From NCBI GenBank assembly GCA_020630975.1, contig JAHDID010000018.1, positions 48,906 to 103,768 on the forward strand: DNA of 54,863 nt, in the 5' to 3' direction. Positions within the stretch are counted from its first letter, which is position 1. Every line of letters begins with the position of its first letter. The stretch comes from Verrucomicrobiota bacterium. Lineage in GTDB: Bacteria > Verrucomicrobiota > Verrucomicrobiia > Verrucomicrobiales > DEV007. A model generated the notes under the pieces. It saw only the letters and a list, made by a program, of their open reading frames with translations, made no database searches and was not told the DNA's origin. Made by a program: the position numbers and the translations under genes. Positions 25,028 through 34,267 of the stretch are shown in pieces.

Positions 25028-25288
25028 TTAATAGGATCGTTTGGGTCTCTTCTCCGAGTCCCCTAAGCATACCATAGTATCGAGTAAGCCCAAGAAAGCT
25101 TTTGAAGCTCCTTCAGCTACGAAGTCGGCAGAGTCTTTCATCATAGCCTGCGCTTTGGCGCGTTCCATGATGGCTTCTATCCTCCGGTTTGATGGTGCGG
25201 GGGGGGGAGTCGGGCCCACGATGTCGGCAAATTCTTTCATGCTGATCGCAAGTTCCTGATCCGAGACTTCTTCTAATTTAGTTTCCAT
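25028..25288 (-). CDS. Small hydrophilic protein overlapping the sigma-factor gene
   Basis: An 86-residue soluble protein with no membrane helix and a single Cys, and a proline cluster (GPTPPPAPSNRR) in the middle. Its start overlaps the end of the sigma-factor gene by 11 bp, the usual place for an anti-sigma factor, but it lacks the zinc-binding HxxxCxxC motif and the membrane anchor common in that group. A regulator of the sigma factor is inferred from position only. Confidence 0.55.
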   Translation of the reverse strand: METKLEEVSDQELAISMKEFADIVGPTPPPAPSNRRIEAIMERAKAQAMMKDSADFVAEGASKAFLGLLDTMVCLGDSEKRPKRSY

Positions 25289-25985
25289 TTAGAGTCTCCT
25301 CTCTGATTTTCTGTTGGCTGAGATACACTTCCTTAAATTTCTCCATGGCTCGATACAGGCGCATCTTGGTGGCGCTCAGTTTTAGACCGAGCACATCCGA
25401 CATCTGTTCAAGACTGAGATCGGAAATAAATCTCAAGGTGATTACTTCTTTGTCTTCTTCACGCAGCTCCTTCAGTGCGAGATGGACGTATTCGCTGTTG
25501 TCCATGGAGGGACCCATCGCTTCGCGGTGGACCTCGTTGGTTCTAGCTATCATCTCATCGCCCACTGTCTCTTCACGCTCTCTCTTCGTGGCGAGTTTTC
25601 GGCGCCGGGTCATACAAAAATTGTAGACGATGCGAAACATCCAGGTTTTGAAAGTCGACCTGCCTTCGAACTGGTGGATCTTGTGAAAGATCCGTAGGAA
25701 GGCATCCTGGGTGGCTTCTTCTGCCTCCAGTTTGTCTCCTAACATCCGATAACAAGTGCTGTAAACCATAGCTTCGTATTTCTGCAAAAGCTCATAGTAG
25801 GCTTCGGTGCTGTGCGGGAGTTCCGCCTTGCACCTCGCTACTAGATCGGCATCCACATCTGTCGGTCGCTCAGGAGCAACATCGTCGCTCGTCTCGCCTA
25901 CCGCCAGCATGTCTGCCGGAGATTTTGCTATATCTTCTACCATTTCCACGCTTCCTTCTTTGGTAGAGTCTTCCTCGGGCTCCAT
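25278..25985 (-). CDS. ECF-type RNA polymerase sigma factor
   Basis: A 235-residue sigma-70 family protein. Region 2 covers about residues 65-130 (YEAMVYSTCYRMLGDKLEAEEATQDAFLRIF, then FKTWMFRIVYNFC). Region 4 covers about 170-222 (LKELREEDKEVITLRFISDLSLEQMSDVLG). It has an unusually long acidic N-terminal extension of about 60 residues. It probably forms an operon with the overlapping 86-residue gene and the MscS-like channel, suggesting an envelope or osmotic stress regulon. Confidence 0.88.
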   Translation of the reverse strand: MEPEEDSTKEGSVEMVEDIAKSPADMLAVGETSDDVAPERPTDVDADLVARCKAELPHSTEAYYELLQKYEAMVYSTCYRMLGDKLEAEEATQDAFLRIFHKIHQFEGRSTFKTWMFRIVYNFCMTRRRKLATKREREETVGDEMIARTNEVHREAMGPSMDNSEYVHLALKELREEDKEVITLRFISDLSLEQMSDVLGLKLSATKMRLYRAMEKFKEVYLSQQKIREETLNGN

Positions 25986-26150
25986 AGGTCACTTTTTTGC
26001 GCCTTTTTGGTAAATTAGTTTTGAAAGGCTGCAAAACTTTTAACCGAAAAATGCAGTTTAGGAATTGGCCATATTCGCGCCAAAAACCCTCACAACCGAC
26101 TAATTTACAGTAATTAAAGAGAATGGCTGAAATCGGGGTTTTGGAGCCAA

Positions 26151-26187
26151 ATTCAATAGGGTACAGTTTTGACTGAATAGGGTACAA
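26151..26187. repeat. Dispersed 37-bp repeat, copy 2
   Basis: The block again carries two direct AATAGGGTACA units with a 21-bp period. It matches 18313-18349 except for one base and the central 9-mer, here TTGACTGAA, the exact reverse complement of TTCAGTCAA. It ends 15 bp beyond the stop of the leftward arsC gene, nearly the same position relative to a 3' end as copy 1. Confidence 0.75.
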
Positions 26188-26202
26188 AACCGCATTTATT
26201 TT

Positions 26203-26655
26203 TCAGGAGTCGGGCTGATCTTTGAGCCAATCTGCGATGTGTGCCTCGAGTTGGGCTCTCAGACTGCGGTAGTGTTCTAGCTTTTCCGAGTCACTCAGGG
26301 TGGCCGGTTTGCGATCTGGGTAGGGGCTCTCTGTGCGCCAGCAGATGGTCTCTGCGGAGGTGTATGAGCCGATCGAGCACTGGCTCTCGCCTACACTACA
26401 GACCACTATAGAGATATCAAAGGGGCCTTCCTGTGCGATCTCGGAGAGTGTTTTGCTGTAGTGGCCATCCAGAGAGATGCCGGTCTCTAGCATGACGTCG
26501 TAGACGCTAGGCTTGATGGCTTTTACGCCGAGACCAGCGCTATACACGCGGAATCTGTCGCCTGCGTGGTGCCGTAGTAGGGCCTCGGCCATCTGCGAGC
26601 GGGCCGAGTTGTGACTGCAGAGAAAGATCACTTTGGGGCGGTGATCATGGCTCAT
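26203..26655 (-). CDS. arsC: Thioredoxin-coupled arsenate reductase
   Basis: A low-molecular-weight phosphatase-fold enzyme of 150 residues that reduces arsenate to arsenite. The P-loop CSHNSARS carries nucleophile Cys13 and Arg19. Cys86 and Cys93 (CSVGESQC) are spaced like the Cys82/Cys89 pair of pI258 ArsC, so all three redox cysteines of the thioredoxin-dependent class are present. The start overlaps the stop of the upstream oxidoreductase gene by 4 bp. It is the last gene of a five-gene operon. No ArsB, Acr3 or ArsR gene is present. Confidence 0.85.
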   Translation of the reverse strand: MSHDHRPKVIFLCSHNSARSQMAEALLRHHAGDRFRVYSAGLGVKAIKPSVYDVMLETGISLDGHYSKTLSEIAQEGPFDISIVVCSVGESQCSIGSYTSAETICWRTESPYPDRKPATLSDSEKLEHYRSLRAQLEAHIADWLKDQPDS

Positions 26656-28205
26656 CGGCGCTGCAGTGCGGTTAGTTGGTTGAAGACTTTCTGCACGGTC
26701 GGGGTGAGACGTGTCCGATTGTAGAGATCGCCAGACTGGCGGATCACCTCGGCGAGTGTGGGGTAGGGGTGGATGACGCTAGCGATGCTGCCCAGGCCCA
26801 TACCGGCTTTCATCGCCACACTGATCTCGCTGATCAGATCGCCGGCATGTGGTCCTACGATGGTGGCGCCGAGGATCTTGCCAGATTTTTTCTCGGTATG
26901 GACTTTGATGAAACCCTCGGTCTCGCCCTCGAGTATAGCTCGGTCGAGGTGGTCGAAGCTTTTGTGAAAGGTCGAGTAGTCGATGCCCTGCTGCTGCAGG
27001 TCAGTCTCGTAGAGGCCGACGTGTGCCACCTCGGGGTCGGTGTAGGTGGCCCAGGGTATCAGGAGGTCGGAGAATTTGTCGCGGCCAAAGAACAGCGAGT
27101 TGCGGATCACCAGTCTGGCCATGAAGTCGGCCATGTGGGTGAACTGGTAGCGGGTGGCCACATCGCCCACAGCGAAGATTTTAGGATTGGTGGTGCGCAG
27201 ATTGTCATTCACCTGGATGCCGCTGCGCTCATCGTACTCGACACCGACTTTCTCTAGACCTAGCCCGTGTACATTCGGCTTTCGGCCTGCGGCGACTAGC
27301 AGGGCATCGACTGTGAGCTGTTTTTCCTCGCCCGCCTGCTCGTAGGTGATGGTGACGGGCTGATTTTCACCGCCATGGCTGTCGACGCGCTTGTAGGTGG
27401 TGTTTAGGATGAAGTTTACCCCATCTCGGCGCATGGAGTCTTCGACCACTTGGGCGGCGTCGCGGTCTTCTTTGGGCAGGATACCATCGCGCCGGCTGAA
27501 TACAGATACAGCCGAGCCGAATCGCTGGAAACACTGGGCCAGCTCCATGCCGATCGGTCCAGCGCCGAGTACGGCTAGGCGAGGTGGCAGTTCGGTCAGA
27601 TTAAAGACGCTGGCGTTGGTGAGGTAGGGAGCGTCTGCTAGGCCCTCGATGTCTGGTATGGCTGCTGAGCCGCCTGTGGCGATCACGGCTTTGGCGAATT
27701 TCAGCGTCTGGCCATTCACCTCCACGGTGTCCTTGCCGGTGAATGTGCCTCTGCCGAGAAACACATCGACTCCCAGCTCCTCGCTGAAGCGTTCGGCAGA
27801 GTCGACCGGGGCGATGCCTGCGCGGAGTCTGCGTAGCCGCTCCATCACCTTGCCAAAGTCCACCGACACCTCGCCAGTATTCACCCCAAAGTCGCCAGCC
27901 CTTCTGGCGGTGTGGGCGACGCGCGCGGCGCTGATCATGGCTTTCGACGGCACGCAGCCGATATTTAGGCAATCTCCGCCGAGCAGGTGAGATTCGATCA
28001 GGGCGACTTTGGCTCCGACACCTGCGGCACCGGCCGCGGTGACTAGCCCGCCAGCTCCTGCGCCGATGACGACCAGATTGTACCGGCCATCGGGCTCGGG
28101 GTCCACCCAGTCCCGAGGGTGCACATGATCGAGGAGCGCGGAGTTGTACTCGTCGAGAGGGGCTAGAAAATCGGCCCAGTTGCTCGTGTCTTTGTCTGCA
28201 TCCAT
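26652..28205 (-). CDS. FAD-dependent disulfide oxidoreductase (MerA-like)
   Basis: A 517-residue class I pyridine nucleotide-disulfide oxidoreductase. The FAD-binding GAGAGG is near 48-53. The redox pair is in GGDCLNIGCVPSK (Cys79, Cys84), the NAD(P)-binding GAGPIGMELAQ near 225, and the C-terminal HPYPTLAEV supplies the His of the active-site base. It lacks the N-terminal HMA domain and the C-terminal Cys pair of true mercuric reductase, so mercury reduction is unlikely. Related proteins often accompany TVP38 genes, as here. The electron acceptor is unknown; reduction of a thiol carrier for the neighbouring ArsC is one possibility. Confidence 0.8.
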   Translation of the reverse strand: MDADKDTSNWADFLAPLDEYNSALLDHVHPRDWVDPEPDGRYNLVVIGAGAGGLVTAAGAAGVGAKVALIESHLLGGDCLNIGCVPSKAMISAARVAHTARRAGDFGVNTGEVSVDFGKVMERLRRLRAGIAPVDSAERFSEELGVDVFLGRGTFTGKDTVEVNGQTLKFAKAVIATGGSAAIPDIEGLADAPYLTNASVFNLTELPPRLAVLGAGPIGMELAQCFQRFGSAVSVFSRRDGILPKEDRDAAQVVEDSMRRDGVNFILNTTYKRVDSHGGENQPVTITYEQAGEEKQLTVDALLVAAGRKPNVHGLGLEKVGVEYDERSGIQVNDNLRTTNPKIFAVGDVATRYQFTHMADFMARLVIRNSLFFGRDKFSDLLIPWATYTDPEVAHVGLYETDLQQQGIDYSTFHKSFDHLDRAILEGETEGFIKVHTEKKSGKILGATIVGPHAGDLISEISVAMKAGMGLGSIASVIHPYPTLAEVIRQSGDLYNRTRLTPTVQKVFNQLTALQRR

Positions 28206-28241
28206 AGGTGAGTGGGTAGAGTTAGAGGACCGGCAAATGGA

Positions 28242-29216
28242 TCAAACTCCAGAGAAGTTTTGTCCTTTTTCGGTGATTGTTCGATTTTGCTCTCGGTTTC
28301 GTAGCCCGATCATGGTCAGCCCTAGGCCGCATAGTATCACTGCGCCGCCGATCCATTCGTGTTTCATCGGTATCTCGGATAGGATCAAAAAGCCGAACAG
28401 CAAACCTAGCAGAGGGATAGCGGCCTCGGCTAGGCTTAGGTGGATGGAGTTGGCTTGTTGTAGCCCCCACTGCCAAGTGAGCTGGCCGAGCACTACGATG
28501 CCGAGTGCGTAGAATAGCATCCACTTCCATAAGAATGGGTTAAACAAATCCGTGAAATGCTCGACCCCTCTCATCATGAGAAGGGCAATCAGGAAAAACA
28601 CCGTGCCCACCACGACTCGGATAGTCGAGAAGATACCTACAGACACGTGATCGATGATCGCCCTACGGAGCTGCACAGATATCACCATGAGGAGCGCTGC
28701 GATCAGCACCTTTAGACTACCGGAGTTCGCATCGGTGAATCCGCCGTGGCTAAACATCACAAATGTCCCCGCCATGGCTAGCAGCGAGCCATACAGAGCG
28801 GAGCGGCCGATCGCTTCGCGAAAAAATAGATACCCCGATAGCAGGACGAGTGGGATTTTAGTGCTTTGGAGCAGGACGACTGAGGCTACCGATGTCTGGG
28901 TAAGGGCGAGGAAGATAAGGGTGGGGGCGATAGCGCCTTCGAGTATCCCTACTAGAACCACCATGACCCAATTTTTCGTCGAAACGCCACGCAAGCGGTC
29001 CGGCTGGAGCTGACGATGGAATAATGCCAGATAGGTGAAACCGGCAATGACATTGCCGACTAGTAGGACATTGCAGTAGGATACGGGGTTTCTGCCCTCT
29101 ACCAGTTGCTGGTTCCCCAAGTCGACGATCTTTCCCAATACGGCAAACGAAGCGGCAAATATGAGCGTGCCGATGAATAGGCTGCTGATACCGATGCGAT
29201 TACTTACGGTTTCCAT
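28242..29216 (-). CDS. EamA/DMT family transporter
   Basis: A 324-residue inner-membrane protein with about ten hydrophobic helices arranged as two EamA repeats (first half about 15-150, second half about 165-305). It ends in a short basic tail. DMT exporters move small metabolites; the substrate is not evident. It overlaps the SRPBCC gene upstream by 17 bp and lies 36 bp before the oxidoreductase gene. In this arsC operon it is the only polytopic carrier-type candidate for export, since no ArsB/Acr3 is present. Confidence 0.8.
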   Translation of the reverse strand: METVSNRIGISSLFIGTLIFAASFAVLGKIVDLGNQQLVEGRNPVSYCNVLLVGNVIAGFTYLALFHRQLQPDRLRGVSTKNWVMVVLVGILEGAIAPTLIFLALTQTSVASVVLLQSTKIPLVLLSGYLFFREAIGRSALYGSLLAMAGTFVMFSHGGFTDANSGSLKVLIAALLMVISVQLRRAIIDHVSVGIFSTIRVVVGTVFFLIALLMMRGVEHFTDLFNPFLWKWMLFYALGIVVLGQLTWQWGLQQANSIHLSLAEAAIPLLGLLFGFLILSEIPMKHEWIGGAVILCGLGLTMIGLRNREQNRTITEKGQNFSGV

Positions 29217-29727
29217 GGGATTCTATATGTTGTTTTAGGTTCTGCAGGCCTTTCATGTGTTTGGCGCCGGTCGATTGATCGATACGTAGGATGTAGTAGC
29301 GCCTGAGCGGGTGGGATGGGACCTTGCCCCAGAAATCCCACTGAACTTTGGTCACTCCAGGTGTGTCTGCTACTAAGGTGAAGCGACTGGTCGAGGTGGG
29401 GTAGCCATCGTCGAAATGGGTTTGGTATTCCACCATGGTATGGGGTTCAGCTTGAGTGATCACGATCTTTCCGCCCTGCCAATACATCGTCGCGCCGGGG
29501 CCAGCCTCAGGCCCAGTAAATCGATTGGGCGAATCTGGCGAGTACCATGGCGACCAGTGTTTTCTCTGTGATGGGTTATTGATATAGGGAAAGATCTCCT
29601 GTGGCGAGGCTTGGATGGTGATCTCGCGAGGCACGTCGAAGTCTCTGGGTAGCAAAAGGCCGACTACGAGAATGAGTAGAGGGATGCCCAGAAGTAATGA
29701 TATCGCAATAGTAACAAGTTTTTTCAT
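29200..29727 (-). CDS. Membrane-anchored SRPBCC (polyketide cyclase-like) protein
   Basis: About 175 residues from ATG 29727, which overlaps the TVP38 stop by 4 bp and follows GAGGAAAA. An N-terminal membrane helix MKKLVTIAISLLLGIPLLIL is followed by an SRPBCC fold: REITIQASPQEIFPYINNPSQRKHW, SPNRFTGPEAGPGATMYW, VQWDFWGKVP. Such domains bind hydrophobic ligands in a deep pocket. The role in this operon is unknown. Confidence 0.78.
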   Translation of the reverse strand: MKKLVTIAISLLLGIPLLILVVGLLLPRDFDVPREITIQASPQEIFPYINNPSQRKHWSPWYSPDSPNRFTGPEAGPGATMYWQGGKIVITQAEPHTMVEYQTHFDDGYPTSTSRFTLVADTPGVTKVQWDFWGKVPSHPLRRYYILRIDQSTGAKHMKGLQNLKQHIESHGNRK

Positions 29728-30428
29728 TTTTCCTCTAGGTTGGTTTTGATGGCCTTTTGCGCGATACGGGTGATAAACACGGTCACGAGTATCGTCGCGA
29801 CTAGGCCTATGCCGTACATGGCCCATTGGACTGGTGTTTTATCGTTAGATTCGGCAGCCGCTTTGCCCAGTGAGCCGATGTAGACATACATGATCGTTCC
29901 CGGCAGCATACCGATCCAGGAGGCTAGTACGTAGTGCCAGAGCTTCACTTTGGTGATGCCGTAGGCGTAGTTCAGCAGGGTGAACGGAAAGATCGGAGAG
30001 AGTCTGGTGAGGCCTACGATCTTCCAGCCAGCCTGGGCTACGGCGCTGTCGATAGCTGAGAAAGTCGAGTTGCCTTCGATCTTTTTTTCTACCCAAGTGC
30101 GAACCAGGTAGCGACCGACGAGGAAAGCTAGCGTCGCTCCCAGAGTGGATGCGATCGATACATAGACGACGCCCATCACCACACCAAACAGTGTGCCTGC
30201 TGCGGCTGTGAGTAGGGAGGCGGGGACAAAAAAGACAACGGAAAGGGCATAGATCGCGATGAAAGCGATGGGCCCCCAATACCCGAGTCTATCGACCCAG
30301 TCTAATGCTGCCTGTAAGTAATCTGCTACCGGGAGGAGGCGGAACAAGGCTATCACTCCCGATACGATCGCGAGAATGACGATAATCTTTAGCCAGGGGA
30401 TTGGTTTCTTTGCATCCTCAGTAGACAT
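29724..30428 (-). CDS. TVP38/TMEM64 family membrane protein
   Basis: A 234-residue DedA-superfamily (SNARE-associated) membrane protein with about six hydrophobic segments. The family core is around PASLLTAAAGTLFG, ATLAFLVGRYLVR and GLTRLSPIFPFTLLNYAYG. It is the first gene of the operon TVP38-SRPBCC-EamA-oxidoreductase-arsC. Relatives act in lipid scrambling or metal and selenite handling; the substrate is unknown here. Confidence 0.85.
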   Translation of the reverse strand: MSTEDAKKPIPWLKIIVILAIVSGVIALFRLLPVADYLQAALDWVDRLGYWGPIAFIAIYALSVVFFVPASLLTAAAGTLFGVVMGVVYVSIASTLGATLAFLVGRYLVRTWVEKKIEGNSTFSAIDSAVAQAGWKIVGLTRLSPIFPFTLLNYAYGITKVKLWHYVLASWIGMLPGTIMYVYIGSLGKAAAESNDKTPVQWAMYGIGLVATILVTVFITRIAQKAIKTNLEEK

Positions 30429-30530
30429 TTTTCAGCGACAACAGACAAGCGTTGATCACTTCGTCGTTGCTGCTTGGGATTCATTTCAATTATTTTCACT
30501 AATCTGCGGATAGCGCGAGGTAGACACAAA

Positions 30531-30559
30531 AAAGGGCGGGTGAATATCACCCGCCCTTT
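30531..30559 (-). terminator. Rho-independent terminator of metK-ahcY
   Basis: A perfect 13-bp stem AAAGGGCGGGTGA/TCACCCGCCCTTT has a 3-nt loop. It lies about 30 bp after the leftward ahcY stop and is followed on that strand by a T-run. It may also work towards the right for transcripts from the opposite side. Confidence 0.9.
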
Positions 30560-30587
30560 CTCCAAAATCGTTAGACTAAGCTGAGGC

Positions 30588-32015
30588 CTAGTAGCGATAG
30601 GTCTCGGGCTTGTATGGGCCCTCGACTGGCACGCAGATGTAGTCGGCCTGCTCCTGAGTCAGGACGGTCAGTTTGGCGCCGATTTTCTCGAGGTGCAGCT
30701 TGGCCACCTCTTCGTCGAGGTGCTTAGGCAGCACGTATACACCTGGGGCGTAGACTTCTTTGTTCTTCCACAGATCCATCTGAGCCAGAGTCTGGTTGGT
30801 GAAGCTGTTGGACATGACGAAGCTTGGGTGACCGGTAGCACAGCCGAGGTTCACCAGACGGCCCTCTGCGAGCATGTACATCTGGCGTCCGTCTTCGAAT
30901 GTGTACTGGTGTACCTGAGGCTTCACTTCCTCGATAGTCACTCCTGGTGCTTCGTTGAGCGCAGCTACCTGGATCTCGTTGTCGAAGTGACCGATGTTAC
31001 ACACGATAGCCTGGTCCTTCATATTGGTCAGGTGCTCGAGGCGGATGATGTCTTTGTTACCAGTGGTGGTCACGTAGATGTCTGCCCAGCCGAGAGTGTC
31101 CTCGATAGGCAGGATACGGTAGCCCTCCATGGCTGCCTGCAGCGCACAGATCGGGTCGATCTCGGTCACTACGACCTGAGCACCCTGTCCGCGGAGTGCC
31201 TGAGCACAGCCTTTACCCACATCGCCGTAGCCACAGACGACGGCGACTTTGCCAGAGATCATCACATCGGTAGCACGCTTGATACCATCGACGAGAGACT
31301 CACGACAGCCGTAGAGGTTGTCGAATTTCGACTTGGTCACCGAGTCGTTCACATTGATCGCAGGGATGCGGAGCTTGCCAGCCTCTGCCATCTGGTAGAG
31401 ACGGTGCACGCCAGTGGTGGTCTCCTCGGAGACACCCTTCCAGTCTTTCAGGTAGTTGGTCCACTTGTCTGGAGTCTCAGCGTGGATGCGCTTGAGCAGG
31501 TTTTTGATGATCTGCTCCTCTTCGCTCTCGGAGTCGGAGTTTACCCAGCTCTCGTCGCCTTCCTCTAGGTCGGCACCTTTGTGGATGAGTAGAGTCGCAT
31601 CGCCACCGTCGTCGACGATCATCTCAGGACCGCTGCCGTCTGGCCAAGTGAGAGCTGCCTCAGTGCAGTCCCAGTACTCCTCGAGAGTCTCGCCTTTCCA
31701 GGCAAATACGGGCACGCCAGCCGCTGCGATAGCTGCAGCAGCGTGATCCTGTGTGGAGAAGATATTACAGCTACACCAGCGCACGTCTGCACCCAGGTCT
31801 ACGAGCGTCTCGATGAGCACTGCGGTCTGGATAGTCATGTGCAGAGAGCCCATGATGCGCACGCCGTCGAGCGGCTTGTCAGCGGCGTATTTCTCGCGTG
31901 TCGCCATGAGGCCAGGCATCTCGTGCTCGGCGATGGAGATCTCTTTTCTGCCGAAATCAGCCAAGCTGATGTCGGCCACCTTGTAGTCCTGCTCGGACCG
32001 ATCGATAGATGACAT
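30588..32015 (-). CDS. ahcY: Adenosylhomocysteinase
   Basis: An NAD-dependent hydrolase splitting SAH into adenosine and homocysteine, which relieves product inhibition of methyltransferases. The 475-residue protein shows [15 protein letters not shown] at the substrate site, [16 protein letters not shown], the NAD-binding loop [11 protein letters not shown] and the C-terminal KPETYRY end. It lies 54 bp downstream of metK and ends in a strong terminator, so metK-ahcY form one transcript that supplies and recycles SAM. Confidence 0.96.
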   Translation of the reverse strand: MSSIDRSEQDYKVADISLADFGRKEISIAEHEMPGLMATREKYAADKPLDGVRIMGSLHMTIQTAVLIETLVDLGADVRWCSCNIFSTQDHAAAAIAAAGVPVFAWKGETLEEYWDCTEAALTWPDGSGPEMIVDDGGDATLLIHKGADLEEGDESWVNSDSESEEEQIIKNLLKRIHAETPDKWTNYLKDWKGVSEETTTGVHRLYQMAEAGKLRIPAINVNDSVTKSKFDNLYGCRESLVDGIKRATDVMISGKVAVVCGYGDVGKGCAQALRGQGAQVVVTEIDPICALQAAMEGYRILPIEDTLGWADIYVTTTGNKDIIRLEHLTNMKDQAIVCNIGHFDNEIQVAALNEAPGVTIEEVKPQVHQYTFEDGRQMYMLAEGRLVNLGCATGHPSFVMSNSFTNQTLAQMDLWKNKEVYAPGVYVLPKHLDEEVAKLHLEKIGAKLTVLTQEQADYICVPVEGPYKPETYRY

Positions 32016-32069
32016 AATCGTTGTTTCTATTTTTGATTTAAAGGGTGGTGTGTTTTTTTCCGCAGCGGT

Positions 32070-33251
32070 TTACGCGCCTGCGGCACTCTTGAGGTCAGCT
32101 GCTTTGTCAGTTTTCTCCCAAGTGAGGGCGTCGGTATTGTCCTCGCGACCGAAGTGACCGTAGTTGGTCGTCTCTCGGTAGATAGGGCGCAGTAGATTGA
32201 GCTGAGATACGATGTCGGCTGGCTTGAAGGAGAACACCTCCTGCACAGCTGCCTCGATCTTGGCCTCGTCGACGTGGCCTGTGCCAAAGGTATCGACACG
32301 CACAGAGACAGGCTCTGGGTGACCGATAGCGTAGGCTAGCTGGAGCTCACAGCGATCTGCTAGATCGGCTGCGACTACGTTTTTGGCGACCCAGCGGCAC
32401 ATGTAGGCAGCGGAGCGGTCGACTTTTGATGGGTCTTTTCCGGAGAAAGCACCACCACCGTGGCGGCCCATACCACCGTAGGTGTCGACGATGATCTTAC
32501 GACCGGTGAGACCGCAGTCGCCCTCAGGACCGCCGATGATGAATAGGCCAGTTGGGTTGATGAGGATCTCGGTGTCGTCGGTGAGCATATCGCCTGGGAG
32601 ATGCGCATCGATGAGGTCCTTTTTGAGTAGCTCACGGATCTCCTGAGTGGTGATGTCTGCAGAGTGCTGAGTCGACACCACGACCGCTGTGATGCGGCTC
32701 GGCTTGTCGTCGATGTACTCGACGGATACCTGAGTCTTGGAGTCTGGGCGGAGCCACTTGTGAGTGCCGTTTTTGCGTAGCGCTGTCAGCTCGCGGCCGA
32801 GGTGGTGAGACAGTGCGATCGGCAGAGGCATGAGAGAGTCGGTCTCTTTCACCGCGTAACCGAACATGATGCCCTGGTCGCCAGCGCCCTGCTCTTCGGT
32901 GTCTTTATCTGCGGCAGCTGCAGCATCGACACCCTGTGCGATGTCTGGAGACTGCTGGCCCAGCGCATTGGTGAAGAAGAAATTCGCTGCGTTGAATTTG
33001 CAGTCGTCATTGGTGTAGCCAATGCCCTCGATAGCTTCTTTTACCACCTCGCGGTAGTCGAACTGAGCTGCAGTGGTGATCTCGCCGCCGAGGACGACGA
33101 TGTTGTCTTTTACCAAAGTCTCGCATGCGATGCGAGAGGCGGTGTCTTGCTCGAAGCAAGCGTCTACGATGGAATCTGAGATGGTGTCGCACACTTTGTC
33201 TGGGTGACCTTCGGTGACGGACTCTGAAGAGAAGATATACTGGTTAGCCAT
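32070..33251 (-). CDS. metK: S-adenosylmethionine synthetase
   Basis: Makes SAM from methionine and ATP. The 393-residue protein has [14 protein letters not shown] at the N-terminus, the ATP-binding hexapeptide GAGDQG and the phosphate loop [19 protein letters not shown]. Length is normal. It is divergent from sahR, and the 53-bp gap holds the palindromic SahR-like element. ahcY follows in the same transcript. Confidence 0.97.
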   Translation of the reverse strand: MANQYIFSSESVTEGHPDKVCDTISDSIVDACFEQDTASRIACETLVKDNIVVLGGEITTAAQFDYREVVKEAIEGIGYTNDDCKFNAANFFFTNALGQQSPDIAQGVDAAAAADKDTEEQGAGDQGIMFGYAVKETDSLMPLPIALSHHLGRELTALRKNGTHKWLRPDSKTQVSVEYIDDKPSRITAVVVSTQHSADITTQEIRELLKKDLIDAHLPGDMLTDDTEILINPTGLFIIGGPEGDCGLTGRKIIVDTYGGMGRHGGGAFSGKDPSKVDRSAAYMCRWVAKNVVAADLADRCELQLAYAIGHPEPVSVRVDTFGTGHVDEAKIEAAVQEVFSFKPADIVSQLNLLRPIYRETTNYGHFGREDNTDALTWEKTDKAADLKSAAGA

Positions 33252-33256
33252 GATGG

Positions 33257-33290
33257 AACATATTTACAAATCAAGATAGGTTGATATGTT
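33257..33290. promoter_or_regulatory. SahR-type operator between metK and sahR
   Basis: AACATAT (33257-33263) and ATATGTT (33284-33290) are perfect 7-bp arms. Inside lies ATCAA-N6-TTGAT (33270-33285). The block aligns with 12591-12621 at the metH start: ATCAAGATA and GATATG are identical. It lies 5 bp from the metK ATG and 14 bp from the sahR ATG, so one site could repress both directions. Confidence 0.7.
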
Positions 33291-33304
33291 AAGCGTCGTT
33301 GTAG

Positions 33305-34243
33305 ATGGCGTCAATTTTAAATAACCTTCGCTTGATCTCTGATCCGACGCGGGTTCGGATCTTGAGATTGTTGCGTGTCGAAGATCTCTCAGTCGTTGAG
33401 CTGCAGGAGATCATGGCGATGGGGCAGTCGCGCATATCGACTCACCTATCGCAGCTGAAGAAGCAGGGGCTGGTGGTTGATCGGCGCTCAGGCAAAAACG
33501 TGATTTACTCCTTCAATCGAGACGCTCAGGCGGTTCCCGATGGTTTGGTGCAGATTTTGGAGTTGGCTTCGACGGAGGTCGTGGAGATCGGGGATGACTA
33601 TGCGGCTCTGCAGCTGGTCGTGGCCAAGCGGTCGGATCGCAGTCGAGCGTACTTCGATGAGTTAGCCGGGAAATTTGGCCGCACCTATGTCCCTGGGCGC
33701 TCGTGGAAATCTCTGGCCGAGGCATTGATCAAGCTGATGCCGCCGATGGTCATAGCCGATCTCGGGGCGGGCGAGGGCACACTGTCTCAGCTACTAGCTC
33801 AGCGGGCGACACAGGTCATAGCGGTCGATCACTCGCAGAAGATGGTCGATTTCGGTACGGAAGTGGCGAGGAAATACGGCACTGATAACCTTGAGTTTCG
33901 CCTAGGTGATCTGGAAGAGCCGCCGATCGATTCAGAGACTGTCGATCTGGCTTTCTTCAGTCAGGCGCTGCACCATGCTCAGAAGCCGGAAAAAGCTGTA
34001 CAATCGGCTTTTCGGATTTTAAAGCCTGGTGGCACAGTGGTGATCTTGGATCTACTCAAGCATCAATTCGAAGAGGCGCGGGATCGCTATGCCGATGTGT
34101 GGTTGGGCTTTTCTGAGCTAGAGATCACCCGTTACCTCACTCAGGCAGGTTTTAGCGATATCGAGATCAGTGTGGTGGATAGAGAGGCCGAGCCTCCGCA
34201 TTTTCAGACCTTGATGGCGATCGGACGGAAGGGGATGGGTTAA
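33305..34243 (+). CDS. sahR: SahR-type regulator: ArsR HTH fused to a SAM-dependent methyltransferase domain
   Basis: A 312-residue fusion protein. Residues 1-75 are an ArsR winged helix (LISDPTRVRILRLLRVEDLSVVELQE, SRISTHLSQLKKQGLV). About 145-260 is a class I methyltransferase fold with motif I VIADLGAGEGTLSQLL and the acidic residue in IAVDHSQKMV. This architecture is that of SahR, reported in Proteobacteria as an SAH-responsive repressor of SAM-cycle genes. The divergent metK-ahcY operon and the shared palindrome at metH strongly support that role here. The methyltransferase domain probably senses SAM or SAH rather than acting as an enzyme (inference). Confidence 0.85.
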   Translation: MASILNNLRLISDPTRVRILRLLRVEDLSVVELQEIMAMGQSRISTHLSQLKKQGLVVDRRSGKNVIYSFNRDAQAVPDGLVQILELASTEVVEIGDDYAALQLVVAKRSDRSRAYFDELAGKFGRTYVPGRSWKSLAEALIKLMPPMVIADLGAGEGTLSQLLAQRATQVIAVDHSQKMVDFGTEVARKYGTDNLEFRLGDLEEPPIDSETVDLAFFSQALHHAQKPEKAVQSAFRILKPGGTVVILDLLKHQFEEARDRYADVWLGFSELEITRYLTQAGFSDIEISVVDREAEPPHFQTLMAIGRKGMG

Positions 34244-34267
34244 ACCTGTGAATTCTTAATATGCTAT

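Noticed and set aside
26652-28205. Mercuric reductase (merA)
   Set aside because: The redox motif matches the superfamily, but the N-terminal HMA domain and the C-terminal Cys pair are absent and no other mer gene is present.
30693-31568. Long open frame (about 290 codons) antisense to ahcY
   Set aside because: It lies wholly opposite a certain ahcY gene and has no recognisable domain; such frames are expected opposite GC-biased codons. The same applies to long frames opposite the DUF1592 gene (3548-4616) and the MerA-like gene (26676-27257).
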